NCBI GenBank assembly: GCA_947359465.1
Contig: OX375881.1
Coordinates: 117,796,738-117,860,737 of the forward strand
Source of the DNA: Metellina segmentata
Lineage: Eukaryota > Arthropoda > Arachnida > Araneae > Tetragnathidae
DNA length: 64,000 bases
Reading direction: 5' to 3'
Numbering within the stretch: position 1 is the stretch's first letter; the number at the start of each line of letters is the position of its first letter. Made by a program: the position numbers and the translations under genes. Positions 1-14,200 of this stretch are shown here, piece by piece. A model generated the notes under the pieces. It did not search any database. It had not been told where the DNA came from and worked only from the letters and a program-made list of their open reading frames with translations.

Positions 1-1254
1 CTTTCTTAACAAAGTTTAGCAGACGGTAATCCCCGTGATAGTTAAAAATACCCTTTATCTTGAACTATCCTAGAGGTCAGAAATTAGTCTCGAATTTCAG
101 ACCACTGGGAACATTATTGAATTTCGCAGATTAATGTATCAGTGGGACTTCAAAAAGCACACAATTTAAAAAGAAATCACTAATTTTATTATACAATTTA
201 AATTTATATTAAAATCTGAGTACAAAAATTGCTTCAAAGATGCTTTGAAATCTATTAAATAGAAACCCAAATATGTATATACATTGAAAAGTAATCGCCA
301 TCTTCAATACCACCAAGTTCTTTTAGAAAACACTGAACTTAAAACACCCATTAAACTTACATCTCTTTCAATCCGACTTATAGACATGCATCTGAATTTA
401 AGATCCTGGTTTAGTAAAAGTAAAGATTGTCCAACATGCTCAGTGCTTCAGAGAACATACTTTTCTCATAACAAATCCGTCTGCAAAAACTCCAGCATAA
501 AAAAAAAATTAACATCAGTTGAAGAAAACAATTACAGTACAATTTTAAACCATGTATCACCTTAAAAACATGGTGCGTCAATATGTAGGAAATTCACATT
601 CAATTAAAATAGTTCATCCTGTTTGAATATTACCATTTCAAGTCTTTGCCCGAACACCAAATTATTTCCTGAAAAAAAAAGCAACTTTTGGTAAATAAAT
701 AACAGAAATGGCACATCTAACTCAAATTTAAACATTTACAAGTCTCAAAATGTAGATAAGATTTTATATGGATTTCTAAAACTCTTTAATAATTGCCTAA
801 AGAGAAATACTAAATCTGGGATACGAAAAACTGCATTAAAACTACCTTTGCCAATATGTTAATTTCGGAATGAAATGATGAGAATGATTCGTGACTGATT
901 TCCTACCAGCTCATGAAATAATACCTCATTGAAACCTCTTAAGATAGTAAGTCCATTAGGACTTAAACAATTTCACTTGACAAAATATTGCATAAAAATA
1001 TTGCTACTTTAAGGACAAGATGAAGACCCGATCAGTTTTTGTCGAAGATACCTTGTCTATTAAGATTAGGTCAGTTTTGTAAATGACCTACTAAAGACAA
1101 CTACCAAAAAGTGGTTAAAAGACCAACATTATGCTCATGGGCTGCAATAAGGGAACAAGTACACATCAACATGGGAAAATTAAATTCTTACCAGCAGCAA
1201 CTCTTTATTCATTACTGGAGAGTAGAAGCATTTGACAGTATGCTGTCATCTTTG
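1..1254. other. AT-rich non-coding tract downstream of the Aurora gene
   Basis: I see no gene here. The tract may include an extended Aurora 3' UTR and decayed repeats. The 93-residue open frame near 284-565 has no recognisable domain and is not called. Confidence 0.5.
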
Positions 1255-1535
1255 TTAGGTAGTTAATGGTGCACTGGGCCATTGGCACAATGAGCGATTG
1301 GCAATGGTCCAGGATCAATCCCCAAGGACAGCACCTCATAATTTTAAACCATGGTTAGATGACAACGCCCAAGCTGGCACCTCACTCTTTAAACTTTCTC
1401 GTCAATGCAAGGACATTCAATGCCTCTACAGATTTATCATACACCAGCCCTAACACCCTTTGTTTGAATCTAGTTTCAAACCTCCTATTGCTAATTCACT
1501 AATCTTCTAACCAGGCTAATGGCCATGTACCCATT
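1255..1535 (-). repeat. tRNA-derived SINE copy, diverged
   Basis: Reads, reversed, as the window's main SINE: the GGTCCAGGATCAATCCCC body, a TTAGATGAC segment, and a degenerate tRNA-like head ending AACCAGGCTAA. Confidence 0.7.
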
Positions 1536-1826
1536 AATTTTGGAAATTGCAATATTGCATCTCATTTGGCTCCCGAGAAAATAAATTAACTACCTAAACA
1601 TGAAGCGTCATAAAAAATTCCAATTTAAGCGTAAATAACTTTTGTAGGAAGGCAAGAATGTTTCTCCCTTTCATAACTATGTCGTGTTCACTCAATGTTT
1701 CACCATGTATCGAAATCCAATCGAACTAAAATAATTCAAAGTTGTGTTGATTCGTTGGATCTTTCAAGTAATTAACTGAACCCCATCCAGCTCCGATCTG
1801 ACACATTTATACCAAGTATTATTAGC

Positions 1827-1832
1827 TTTATT
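1827..1832 (-). terminator. possible polyadenylation signal of the Aurora gene
   Basis: AATAAA on the minus strand, about 330 bases past the stop codon. It is one of several such hexamers in this AT-rich tract, so the choice is tentative. Confidence 0.3.
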
Positions 1833-1984
1833 AAAGAAATAAAAAACAAGTTTACATTTACAAAATTTTAACTAGTCATGCCATGGAAAGAATAGATTTA
1901 AATTGCCATGCCTTATCTAGAAAAGGTTACCACATGTAAAGTATTTGAAAAGTTACAAAGCTACAATATCTGCAAACAAAAACT

Positions 1985-2100
1985 TTTGGTCTAGGTTTCA
2001 TGGCACAAGGTCTATTAACAGACAAGCTGCAACAAACGCAAGATTAAATTTTACGAATAAACAAGTAAAACAGCCAGCCAAAATAGTAAAATAATAATAT
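1985..2100. repeat. dispersed repeat, 'GGCACAAGGTC' family
   Basis: GGTTTCATGGCACAAGGTC followed by AGACAAGCTGC. Related copies lie at 13495-13545, 23560-23675 and 56070-56120. It resembles a second short interspersed family; no coding capacity. Confidence 0.5.
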
Positions 2101-2161
2101 AAAAGTTACGCGGTAGTTTAAGGAATACAAATTTTTTCTCTCAGAGAGCAGAACACAATAC

Positions 2162-2263
2162 TCACGTAGAACTGGGCTCTTTTTCCAATTGATTCTCGAG
2201 TATCCATGGATGTTGCAGAAGACTTTCGACGTTCATTCGTTCGGCTGGATTCTTTCTCAGAAG
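2162..2263 (-). CDS. Aurora kinase last coding exon (residues 403-435 and stop)
   Basis: Acceptor GTCTAG precedes CTTCTGAGAAAG. The exon encodes [20 protein letters not shown], then [13 protein letters not shown] and TGA. The NP-x-x-R and HPWI motifs close kinase subdomain XI. It lies about 8.2 kb from the preceding exon and joins it in phase 0. The product ends shortly after HPWI, so the C-terminal tail is short, as in insect Auroras. Confidence 0.93.
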   Translation of the reverse strand, partial: LLRKNPAERMNVESLLQHPWILENQLEKEPSST

Positions 2264-5200
2264 CTAGACAAAAAAAAGGAGGAATTTACTTTTCCCACTC
2301 TTACTGATATTAACTTAATAGGTATCTATCGATTGTTTAAAATTAAATTTTATATCAACAGCTTAGAAAGCCTTCGTGCCACTACATTTCCTACAAGCAG
2401 GTGATACAGGTACATTAAACAGTGCTTTCAAAGCAGTGGTTATCGAACCTTTTGTGCTTAGCATGATCCCTGGAATTGCGTTTACAAACTTGTGTACTTC
2501 TTGCATAGATAAAAAACTAGCGATCGTGCAAGAACAGTTGGGTTTTATGTCGCAAGATTCAAAACTGGGCAAGCTGCGCTAAACACATGATGGAAACCTA
2601 TAAAAATAAACACTTAAGAGTCCGATAGATAGGTATTTAATTAACCTCATCCTGGAGCAACACAATGGGCTACTGGCAATGGTTTAGGGTTAAACCCTGA
2701 AGGGAAGATACCATTTTGTTTTGAACCAGTCAGATGACGAGGTCACACCCGAGCTGGCAACATACTCTCTAAACTTTCACACCATGCCAATGAGGAAATT
2801 CGAGGCCTCGACAGATTGAACATGTACTTGCCCCTTTGTACACGATGGCCTTTGGTTGTCGAGTTCAATAATCTTCCAACCAGTTCAGTGGCCCCATTTA
2901 AATAGTCTGAACATTTTTTTAAATAAATTATACATGGTATAGATAAGTAGTTTCGATAACACAAGAGGTTTGATAATACAATGTTTGGTTACCATTGGTT
3001 AGAAACAAATTAGGAAGTCTAAAAATAAAAACTGCACAATTTGTGACAAGATGGGCATTTCTATCTTATGTTATTAAAATCTTAATGAAATGTAAAAAAA
3101 AAAAAATATTATAACAATGGTAAAATTCCAGTGATGCAAGAAAGCAGGGCGATTAAATTTATTAAAATACGTGTAAAATGATGAAAATAAAGTTAACATA
3201 CACCTCAAATTTCGTATTCGTAAATTAAATATATTAATAGGACACTGTATCTTATTAACTATATTTTTAGCTTTCATATTAACCACAAAATGTTTGATTT
3301 CCCCCCTTTTAATGTGTATTGGAAAAGGTATGCACTTTCCTATTAAGTAATTAAAAATTTCAATTTTTCAAAAAATATTGTAATATTTTCAAATTTTTTT
3401 TGAATAAATTCCTTTAAGTGTTCCGACGATTAAAAAGCAATGTTTGGATTATCATCGAGAAATATGCTATTTAAAAAATTGAGCTGGATGTAAATCTGAA
3501 TATTTTTACAATTTATGTATAAACAATACAATAATGATTGCAGTTCAATACCCGAATCAATGTTTATAGGAGATAATTTACTTTACAAATCCGAAAAATG
3601 ACACCTAATTTTTTAAATAAAACGACTTAAGTAAATTGTATTTCTAGTTTTTTTTAAATCCATTTTCATAAAAAATAACCTTACAACACAATATTTTCTG
3701 CTCTTAAATACTTTTTCTCAGGGTGTCAAAATTTAAATCAACGATTAAAATCGAGATATATATATATATATATATTTTTTTTTGGGGGGGAGAGACATTG
3801 ATTTAAATTGCAACTAATTTTACATTTTTATAACTAAGTAAATACACCGTAGGAAAATCACAAAAGTGGTTAAATGCTTTAATCTTTCTGCACTCATGGA
3901 GATTTCAGCACTAATGGCAACACACAGCTCAGAGGGAACTGGGTCAATTACTGCTTATTATAAAAGATTGCAACAGCCAGTTGTAACTTATTAGAATCTC
4001 TACCATTATAAAAGGAAGTGTTTGTTTTTCTGTCTGTTTCGTGGCTGCAAAATCCTGATGATCTACAGCACTTACAGCAATGAGATTTGGCACACAGGTA
4101 GTCCACATTTTTTGGTCGCTGCAAATTTTAAAATTCAATCTAGAACATTTTAAAATGAATTTAAAAGTTTTATTCTCCACTGGTTCTTTAATGCATTTCA
4201 TACCGACGAGAAAAGAAACTCGGGAAACTAGACTTTTCTACCCAAGTGACCTTGCGTTCAGGCTTTGGAATCATGCCAAGTTTATTTCCATCAAGGTAGA
4301 TTTAAAATTTAGTTTTTACGTTTCCGCTTTGATTTTGCACGTGGAGGAAATTTTTTTTTTTTTTTAAAGTTTCTTTGTTTTTACGGAGAGGGATGTTTTA
4401 CCAATCTTGCGGATAAATCTTTTAACTATAGTCAGTTCTTTTTTCTATCTCCTAGACCAGTGGTTCCTAAACTATTTTGGTCGTGGAACCTCCAAATTTG
4501 TTGCCAATGATCGCGGAACGCTAAATATTTTTTATACGACTTTTCAAAATTTGATCCGATATTAAATGAAACAAGTATTATTTTGGTATTTCGGATTTGA
4601 TTGAATTAAACAAAACTAAAAAAAAATTTTATTACAGAAATTAATAAAAATAAATACAAAATATAAACTAAATAATTAACATAATACAAAATATAAACTA
4701 AAATAAATAAAAAAAAACTTTAATGTGAAGAATGCACCTGCTTTTTTGATTACATGATTCTCTTAAAATTGGGCGTTATGTTTGATAACAGAGCTCGCAT
4801 ATCTGGTGCAGCATCAAGTTTGTTACGATATTTTGTTTGTGTCGCAACATATTTTGAAAACCCAGCTTCCCAGAAATAAGTGGTTGCAAACGGCAATAGA
4901 ATTCGAATAGCCTGTTTTGATAAATTTGGATATTCATTGAATACATCTGACCAGAATATTGTTAACGAAACTGTTCTAAATTTGGCTTCTAATTGTGTAT
5001 CCGAACTCAATTCAATCAATTTTTCATAATCCATGGAATGAAATCCTTTTTTTATTTTATTTTGAAAGGATTTTGTACCCAGTAATTATCTTGATTCTCT
5101 AGGTTTGGAAAGTAATCACTGAGTGATTGCTGTAAACTGTACAGATGTGTTTTTATACCATCGCGTATTTCCATACCTAAATCCACTTCAGATTCTTCGA

Positions 5201-8200
5201 AAAAATCACTAAGCGTCTGGAAACACTCGAAGTTGTTTTGCTCTACAACCGAAATCCAATATTGTATTTTCCTTGAAAGGCAACCAATTTATCTTTTGTT
5301 TGCAATATGTTGACTTGTTTTCCTTGCAGAGCCAAACATAATTCGTTCAATTTTCCAAATATGTCAGCAAGGTATGCAAGTGTAGATAGCAAGTGATATT
5401 ATTTAATCTGTCTGATAATTCAAATTTATGACCAATAAAATACGCCATCAGTTCCTCTCGCAATTCAAATATTCGCACAAGCACATTTTACCACGCGATA
5501 ACCATCTAACTTCCGTATGAAAAGTAAAGTGGTGTGAAGACTGTCCATATCTTCACACATGGGTTTGAAAATAAGTGATTGCAATGGTTTACTTTGATAA
5601 AATTAATAATCTTCACTGCTTCGTCTAGAATAGATTTAAATGTCACCGAAATCCTTTTTGTTACTAAATCTGTGAAGAATAATCTGTGTATATCTGAAGA
5701 ATGCAATGAGTACTGTTACAGTGTTTTGCAACATTTTTAATCCGTGCTACAGCACCACTCACTTTTCCTGTCATTGCTTTTGCTCCATCGCTGCATACAT
5801 CAATACATTTTCCCCAGTTAATTTCATGCGTTGTCATAAAATTATCGATGCAGTTAAATATATTCTCCCCCGTGATGTTAATGTTCACAATTTCACATAA
5901 AAGCAAATCTTCAATTTTTTTATTAAAATCATACCGAATGAAAGCAAGCAAAATTGCTAATCCAGCAACGTCTGTGGACTCATCTAGTTGTAATACATAA
6001 GCGTCACATGCCTGTAACCGTGAAATATGTTCTATTTCAATGTCATCGGCAGTATCGTTAATACGCCTTTTTACAGTATTGTTAGAAAGAGACACACTTT
6101 CAACTTGTTTACCCTTCGCCCAATACACATGAAACGATATCTTGAACACAAGGTTTAATAAGCGATTCACCAATAACATGTGCCTCTTTAACATGTAACA
6201 TCTTTATCAACCCGTAGGTATCCTTTACGTTTATTTTAGCGGTACCATTTGTAATTGGTATTGCAGGGTTGATACAGAATTTTGAAATTAAAGAGGGTTT
6301 GACATTTTTAAGGAGTCCAAAGAGGTTTACTCACATTTTCAAGTGTACGAAATGAAAAAGTTTATATCACTTTTTGATAATTTAAGAACTTAACAGCAAC
6401 TGTTTCACACATTAATAATTTAAAGTTGTGTTTATTCAAACCTAAATTACATATTTTTAAGGTGTGCAGTCTGCAAGAATTTCTGTATTCAATGAATTGG
6501 AATGCTGCTTTTCAAGTTTTAGTGCGATCTTGCAGCAGAATGTTCGAAAGGGAAAAGTTGAAACAAAGATCAAGTTTTTAAGGAGTAAAATGTAAAATGA
6601 AGTTTTAAAAGCATTTAAAAATTAAAATCATTTTAAGAAGTTTGACGGAATGATGTTATCACATGGAGCGATATTTATTTCCTTTAAGCTGCTTCCAATA
6701 CTAATAGCACTTCTCTCGACTCGCGTGTTACGCCTATGGCCTATGAGAACTTTTTACCAAACGCCCGAGGCGGTAAAATCTAGGTTTCACCAATGAGATT
6801 TTGTCACCCAATTGACGCCACTCTCCCCATTCAGGCACTCTAAGTGTAACCAATTCACACAGCGAGAGCAAAACATTATTGCATAGGTTAGCGGTAGTAA
6901 CATATGTATGTATGTTATAGATATTACGGTATTTCTTTTGATATTGAAACTTTGTTTACGATCTGAATTAAATGGTCGACCTGTACCAACCCAGCTATAA
7001 ATGTCCCTTAAATGACATTCTGGTTTGAATGACAGTTACCGTTAATAATACAAGGGCACAATAGCATTGGCGCAAATACACCGGTATATTGCACAAAAAA
7101 AATTACATAAATTATGGTGAAGTTCGATTTGCTACCGATGCTTGTGTTTCAGTCGCCTTATTCAAAAATTTTAAATTTAATGCGGTGGTCGATTGTAAAC
7201 TTTCCGAGGAAAATATGAATAGATTATACGCCATTCTTATTTTTTTAAGGAAATAAAATTTGTCACACGGAACCTCTAAATTTTTTCGTGGAACCCCAGG
7301 GTTCCGCGGAACCTACTTTGGGAACCACTGTCCTAGACTGTTAAATATTGTGTAAAAATATCAATGCATTTAAAATCTGAAAATTTTCAGTTTAGATCGA
7401 TACCTAAAAATATATTCAATTTAAAAATTATTTATTTAAAGAAAATCATATCTTCAACACATTTGAAATCTGTGGAACATTTTACACCAGATTACTACCT
7501 TACATCACGGCATTGCCTGTGGTGCACACACCAACACTACAGGCAACACCAGGCTAGCCATGTAGTGGCTAGTATACTATATATCAAAATCAGTAATGTA
7601 AACACACATGACAAATCTAAATGATAGGAAGAGTAATGTATAAACATTCCTGATTAACAGCACGCATATAATTTTAGCACTTAAAGGAACTATGCGCAAC
7701 AGTTTAATTCAAAATTATAAACTAAAGAGACGACTGATTTTATTTACTTTCCACTTGTGTTTTAGTTAAGTTTTTTTTGTCAGTTAGCTTATTCTTGTGG
7801 TCTGCAATAGAGATTAAAGAGTATAAATATACATTTTCACTTATTCCATTCCATTAAAATGTTAGCAGGAAGAAAGATCCAATATGAATTCAAACAAAAA
7901 GAAAATTCATTTATTATTGCTGCCCGGCAGTTTTATTAGAATTTACTACAGTTAGATTATTTGTGTCCTCTATTCTACTTCTCAGAGTATAGTTTAGGTC
8001 TCTCACTTACACTTACTGATAAATTTGCTGACATGTAATTTTCTCAAGAAAAACTATGTAGGATGTCAACTTGTGTTTTAAAGTTAAACAAATGTAAATA
8101 TTGATTTATTATGTCACAAATTCCGATTGTTTACTTAAAAAAACAGTGTACAGAAACTAAAGAATGTTTTTTTTTGGGAGGGGGGGGGAATGATTTAAAT

Positions 8201-11200
8201 AAAAATAATCAGATTTAACCCATTAACGCCCAGCAGTATATTTTCAGACCGCTAGACAAAGTTCAAGTAATGCACTTTTAAGTGACCTTCAATTCACTCC
8301 AGGGCAGTGGAACTGCACACGTGGCAAGAATAAACATTCCCGAGTTCAAATGTCATGCGATTTTCTCGTTTGTTGCAATTTTTATCTGGCAGTGATGGAG
8401 GAAAGTTCATCTTAGTATTTTGTTTTGAGGTTTTTCTATCTTTGTTCACATTTCTCCAGAAAACAGTAAAGTGATCACGGAAAATGAAACTTTATTGGAT
8501 TTTATTTTATCCTTATAGATGTAGCTATTTCGATATGATGCGGTGTTTGTTCAAAATGAATTTAATTGGTAGAAAATCGCACCGAAATGTTGATGTACTA
8601 TAAATAGATCGCTGGGCGTTCAAGCATTCTTTTTTCCCCGTATTGCAGGCATTACGCGATAGTTTCGTTTTTATATTTCTTCCGATTGGAAAAATGAATA
8701 GGTAAATATTCAGTAACGTTCAGGATGCAGTCTAATATCTATTTTCTAAAGAAATTGAAGATGATATTATTGCTATACCACCTGATGTTGATGAACTGAC
8801 AGACAAAGAAGAAATAGGTAAGTTAGATGCTCCAGTTATAAAGGATATTATTGCTGTGAAAATAGTTTTTTCAGTAGATGATGAATGTGATGAAACAGAT
8901 TTGACTTCAACTTCCGAGAGAAAAACTAAAGAGCTAAAAACTGAAAAGCCAAAAGTAGTCTGGAAAACGAAAACACGGAATTACACCAAATGGTCGGAAG
9001 CAGAGGAAAATAGTTAAATAAAATGCAACGTGGCACATATGATTTTCGATTTGACGAAAAAATAAAATTACGGTAGTCAGGTGGAGAGATAACAAAAGTG
9101 TTGCAGTTGCTATGAACTTTGATAACATAGAATGCACGTCAAAAGTTCAAAGATGGCCTCGTGAGAAAAAGGAAAGAGTAACAATCGCGCAACCAAATTT
9201 AATAAATGCTTACAACAAACATATGAAAGTAGTAGACCACATCATGACTGGTTGCTAGAAAAGCACAGCATTGCAATTAGAGGTAAAAAAAATGTTATTG
9301 GTGCTTTTTCAATTATGGTATTAGTCGAAGCATCCTGTAGAGAAATATTCATGGATCCAATTCTATAACGATGAACGATTTTCAAATAGCTGTTGCTGTG
9401 AAATATCTCAAATTGGGGAGCGGAAGAAAAGTTTTAAAAGGTCGCCCTTACAGCTTCCCCTCAACCTCAAAAATTGATGTTAGTGATGATGCTCGTTGTG
9501 ATAGAGTGGATCATAATATAGGCAGGCGAAATGCCCAAAGACGCTGCCGATTTGAAAGTTGCCAATCAAGACCACTTACATTTTGTGTAAAGTGCAATAC
9601 CACTTTATGCAAAAACTGTTTTACAAAATTTCACACAACTTGTGACTTACGTTTTTTATTACTTTGGTACCAGTTTATTGCATGTTTTTCATAATATAAT
9701 ATACTACTTATAACTTTTAAGTTCTTTGTGTTTCCCCCCATTTTTTCCTGTAAAGTGCTTTAGAAATTTGAATATCATTTTGTAAATCCTAAATAAATAA
9801 TTTTATTTTTTTATTATTATAAAAGTTTTTTACATATTTCTAAGTATTTCGAAATATATACATGTTTTTTAAAGTGATGTATTTTTGTTTTAATCTATTT
9901 TATCCTTTCTAAACATTTTATTGAACTAATATTTTTCAGCTATCTGCTGAAAAAATATTGTGCCAACGCCCAGCAATCTATTTTTAGTACGCCCTTTTTT
10001 AAAAAACTGATGTCCGTTTTAATAAAATTCGATTATAATATTCATATTGAAGGTAAAATACCCCAGATTTATGATTTTTATTCCATTACTTCAATTGATT
10101 TTTTTTTTACACCCCGCTTTTTTATGTAGCAATCAATTATAAAATCTCCAAGTTCCATGATAATATCAAAATATTGCCTCTAAAGGTATACACTTAAGAC
10201 TTTTAACAAGATCTTGGACCGTAACCTTTTGACTACGGCTAGAGACATCTATGGCCTAACTTTCTGCGTTTTCTCAGAGTCCACACAATGATTGACGGGG
10301 CAGAGCTTCTCCGACAAAAGGACTGACCTCCTCTAGTCAGTCGCTGACAGTTTGCGCAACCACTTAAAAAAAATAAAATCTCAAGGGATCAACTGTTGTA
10401 CCGACCAGTCTAAAGGTAGTGATGAGTGGGAAACTCGTCAGCCGAACGAGAGAACAAAACTGACCTTTGATATAAAATCCTTGGCTCCATCAGAGACAAA
10501 AGGAGGGAACCTTAGGGCAACTCTGCGTATCAGAGCATAGGTTGTGTGGGTGTTTTCGGCCTCGAAAGGCGGCTTGCCCACTAGGAACTCATAGCACAAG
10601 ACTCCGACGCACCACAGGTCCACCTTCTCATCGTACTTCTGGTTCTCCAGCATCTCAGGAGCCAGGTAGTCCAGCGTCCCACAAAGAGTGCTGCGGCGCG
10701 AGGAAGGTGCATGGACCGACCAACCGAAATCGGCAATCTTCAGTTCGCCGTTCTGCCCAAGAAGCAGGTTTTCGGGCTTGATGTCGCGATGGATTATTTT
10801 CTTGGAATGGCAATATTTGAGGGCACTTCCAATCTTGGCCATGTACTGGAAAGAGAAGATTGCAATTAATTCATATTCAGAAAAGCAAACAACAAATGAC
10901 AACTAATGTAGATTCAGGGAGGTACTGTAAATAGATTACTTTGGCCCTGGGGAGTTTCTTTCCTAAAATGAATACATAACATATATGCATGCTACAAGCC
11001 GATTGCTTTAGGTTTGCATAGTAACTGGCGATTCCACCAGGCTGCAGTACTAGTTAGGCAAGCCCACTTTCAAAATTGTTCTAATATTCGCCGCTAGGTT
11101 GCAGCAGTGCCGTTTCCACAACTGTTAAATATATGTGATTTTTTAATATAAAACTGTTTGTGCAAGGATTCTAGTACATGTTTTAGTTTAGCCAAGTACC

Positions 11201-14200
11201 GCATTTTAAAGTCAATACTGTCCCGATTGATTAAGAACATACAGCAGGTTTTTATTGAACTATCAAGGTTTTTGCATAGACTAAGAAACAGTTCTGGTAA
11301 GTCCAAAAACCACAGGTTACTTTGTCTTTTTAACTAAGTACCTGTGTAAACTAAGAATAAAGAAAGTGTTTTTGTATTGATATGCAAGTACTTTTTCCTC
11401 AAAACCAGTGTGTTACATCGCTCCAAGCATGTTTTAAGATAGGAATAGACAGATTTAGCATGCACCAGCTTCCTTAAAGCACAACGGTCTTGGGTTGGAT
11501 TCAAACTCGCAACCCTCCAGTTTTGCCAATCAGTTACTCTTCCAACTGGGCTACCGTGGCGTAATCTAGAGTATACAGTTTAAGATTAAGATAAAATACA
11601 TGCAATGCCACAAAACTAGAGTACAATTACAAAAATGTCAATGACTACTATGCAAACACTTGAAAGAGTAGTATATATAGATTTATTGTTTGACTACTTT
11701 TTACAGGAAACCTAAACCATACAAATTATAAGACTGTTTTGCTTTGCAAGTGTTTTTCATATCTGAATCTATAAAAGAGATTCGGAATCGTAAACAAAGT
11801 ATACTCACAGTAGCTGCTGTTTTGTCATCAAATCGTTTACTCTGCTGCAACCGTTTGTACAGCTCACCTCCTGGGGCGTATTCGAGGACGAGGTAAACCC
11901 TGTGTTCGTCATAGAAGTAGCCATAAAGCCGCAGAATGTTGGGGTGCCTATTGTTATAAAAGAAATATATCAGTGAAACTTTTCAAGTTAATTCGTTGCA
12001 CTAAAATATTTAAACTCTAAGACACAGCAAAGGTTCCCGTTATCATAGAAAAGCATCAATTTGTCCAATCTATAAATATTATGGCTTTGGATAAGCAAGA
12101 ATGCAGGCAACATAAAATTACCCATTCTTGTGAAAATTTAGCCTTTCAGGGTTACCACTCTTTTTTCTAACTAAAAATAAGGACTTTTTAAGCACTTTTG
12201 GCGATCTTTTCTTTCCATGTTTATTTTAATCGACCAGGTTGGATTTTTTTTTGTATTCAAGAGGTCAGAAATAATATCAAAAAATATTGTCAGTTGAAAA
12301 CTTAATTTTGTTTTCAAAGGAAAATAAGCTATTTCCAAGACCTGTGTGAACAATGTATAGATAGATAAATGACCCGATTCATTTGGAATATGTCGATTTA
12401 TTTCAGGGAGATAACATCGTTTTTGAAATTTAATCGGTGGTTTGTTTTCCACTTGAAACAGCATCAGCTAATTTCGTTTCGAAAACAGCACAGGAAAAAA
12501 TTGTTCTAGATGCAACTTGTCGTCCAAAGATGTCCCATACGGGTGATATCCTCAGATTCAAGACATTTGTTTACAATGTTTGCACGGCAAGGACTGGCGT
12601 TGTCATCCATAAACACAAATTTTGCGCTCATAGCACCCCTAAACAAACGTACATGTTGTTCCAGAATGATGTCCTGATAAATTTGGCCTCGATTCCGATT
12701 TGAACATGTATATCTGTTCTGGAGCCTAGCATAATTCCAACCCAAACAAGCAATTCTGCACCACCATAACGATGTCGTTCCATGATGTTGTCTTAGTGGT
12801 AACGGGCAATGACGTGACTAGTTATATATGTGCATTTCCAGATTTTCTTAATTTTTTTTAAAAAACGATTTTTAGATAAACGTAAAATTAGAGGTTCCAC
12901 CGAGTAAACTAATGTTTTAAAGAAAGTGTGGAAACTAGCGAAATTTTTCAGTCTCCATGTGGCGATCGTTAATTTTCACCTTTACAACGAAGACCACCTG
13001 TGGGTCCTACGAATGTAAATGGCCATACACATAGTCACCACTGCCCTTTCAGTTTATCCAGGGAGTACCCGTGTCTCCTAGGCATAACCTCACAATAGAA
13101 ACCGTAACATCAGGTAATAATGGGATGTATTCATCTCCACCCGAGGAAAACAGAGAAGGCCGATTTCAGCGAGTTGCCCATAAATCCGGGTCCTGTAACC
13201 GAGGGAAGAGAACAATATTCTGCCTCCCCGTATGTAGAGAGTTAAAAGCTAAAATCAGTCTTGCATAAGGTTGTTACAATACAATGGGGAAATAAAACAT
13301 CAGGACAACATTACTTAACATTTAGAACAGTTCAAGATCAAAACTCCAAAAATGTCAAAAGGGAAGTTTTACCGTAAATGAGATTGAATTTCAATTTCTC
13401 TTTTAAGCTGATGTTCAACTCCATTGGTATGCAGCTGAGACTTAAACAGTACCTGAAATGAAATAGAAATGAAGACTATAGGAATATAATTTGGGGTTTT
13501 AAGGCACAAGGTCCACAGACATGCTGCCCCAAAACCAAAACTGTAATTGAGGAATCAATAAAATCATAAAACTGAACTGTTAATTTAAAAAAAAAAAAAA
13601 AAAAAACTTGTAGTTTTGAAATACTACACGATACTAACCTTTAGAGCCACAACAAATCTACTCCTTTTCTCTCTGGCCAAATAAACATTTCCAAACTTGC
13701 CCTTTCCTAGTGCTTTGCCTATATCGAAATCTTCAAGAGTCCATTTTCGCTTGCTGAAAATAAAAACCGATCAAATACACGATTAACAATAAATGCAAGT
13801 CACATTTTACCTTTATGAAAACGAACCATCTTTACTATGCCGAAAACAAACACTGCTAATTGAGCAGAAATACAAAACTCAAGAGTAATACAAACTAATC
13901 AGTAGTATAAAGTATTAATTTCACAATTACCAACACATCTCATTTACTTAGCATTTCATAAAAAGAGAATTGATTGGAAGTCTAATTACTTCATTGTTCA
14001 AAACGTAAAAAGTAGGAATAGGAGTTTGCTCTTTTCGGCAAGGCTGGTGGAAGGATACAAAGGCATTATTAAGCAGTCCTACTGTTGCGAATTTTATTTA
14101 GAATTTCGAGTCTCATGGTTCTGTACCAGGGTGAGAAAAGACTTAAAAATCTTTAAATCCAATTTCTGCAATTTTAATTTGTTGCCCAACATTTTTTCAA

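Larger units (their letters stand above)
3988..7572 (+). repeat. dispersed repeat (candidate non-autonomous Helitron), interrupted by a hAT
   Basis: The left part (to 4457) begins near TTATAAAAGGAAGTGTTTG; the right part (7339-7572) ends CTAGCCATGTAGTGGCTAG. The same family, uninterrupted, lies at 15973-16549. The 3' palindrome followed by CTAG is reminiscent of Helitron ends; the class is inferred. Confidence 0.55.

Noticed and set aside
4080..4367. 95-residue plus-strand frame
   Set aside because: Lies wholly in a dispersed repeat that recurs at 15973-16549 without a conserved frame.
10542..10906. Plus-strand open frames of 72-79 residues
   Set aside because: They are antisense to the Aurora catalytic exon, which has clear kinase motifs.
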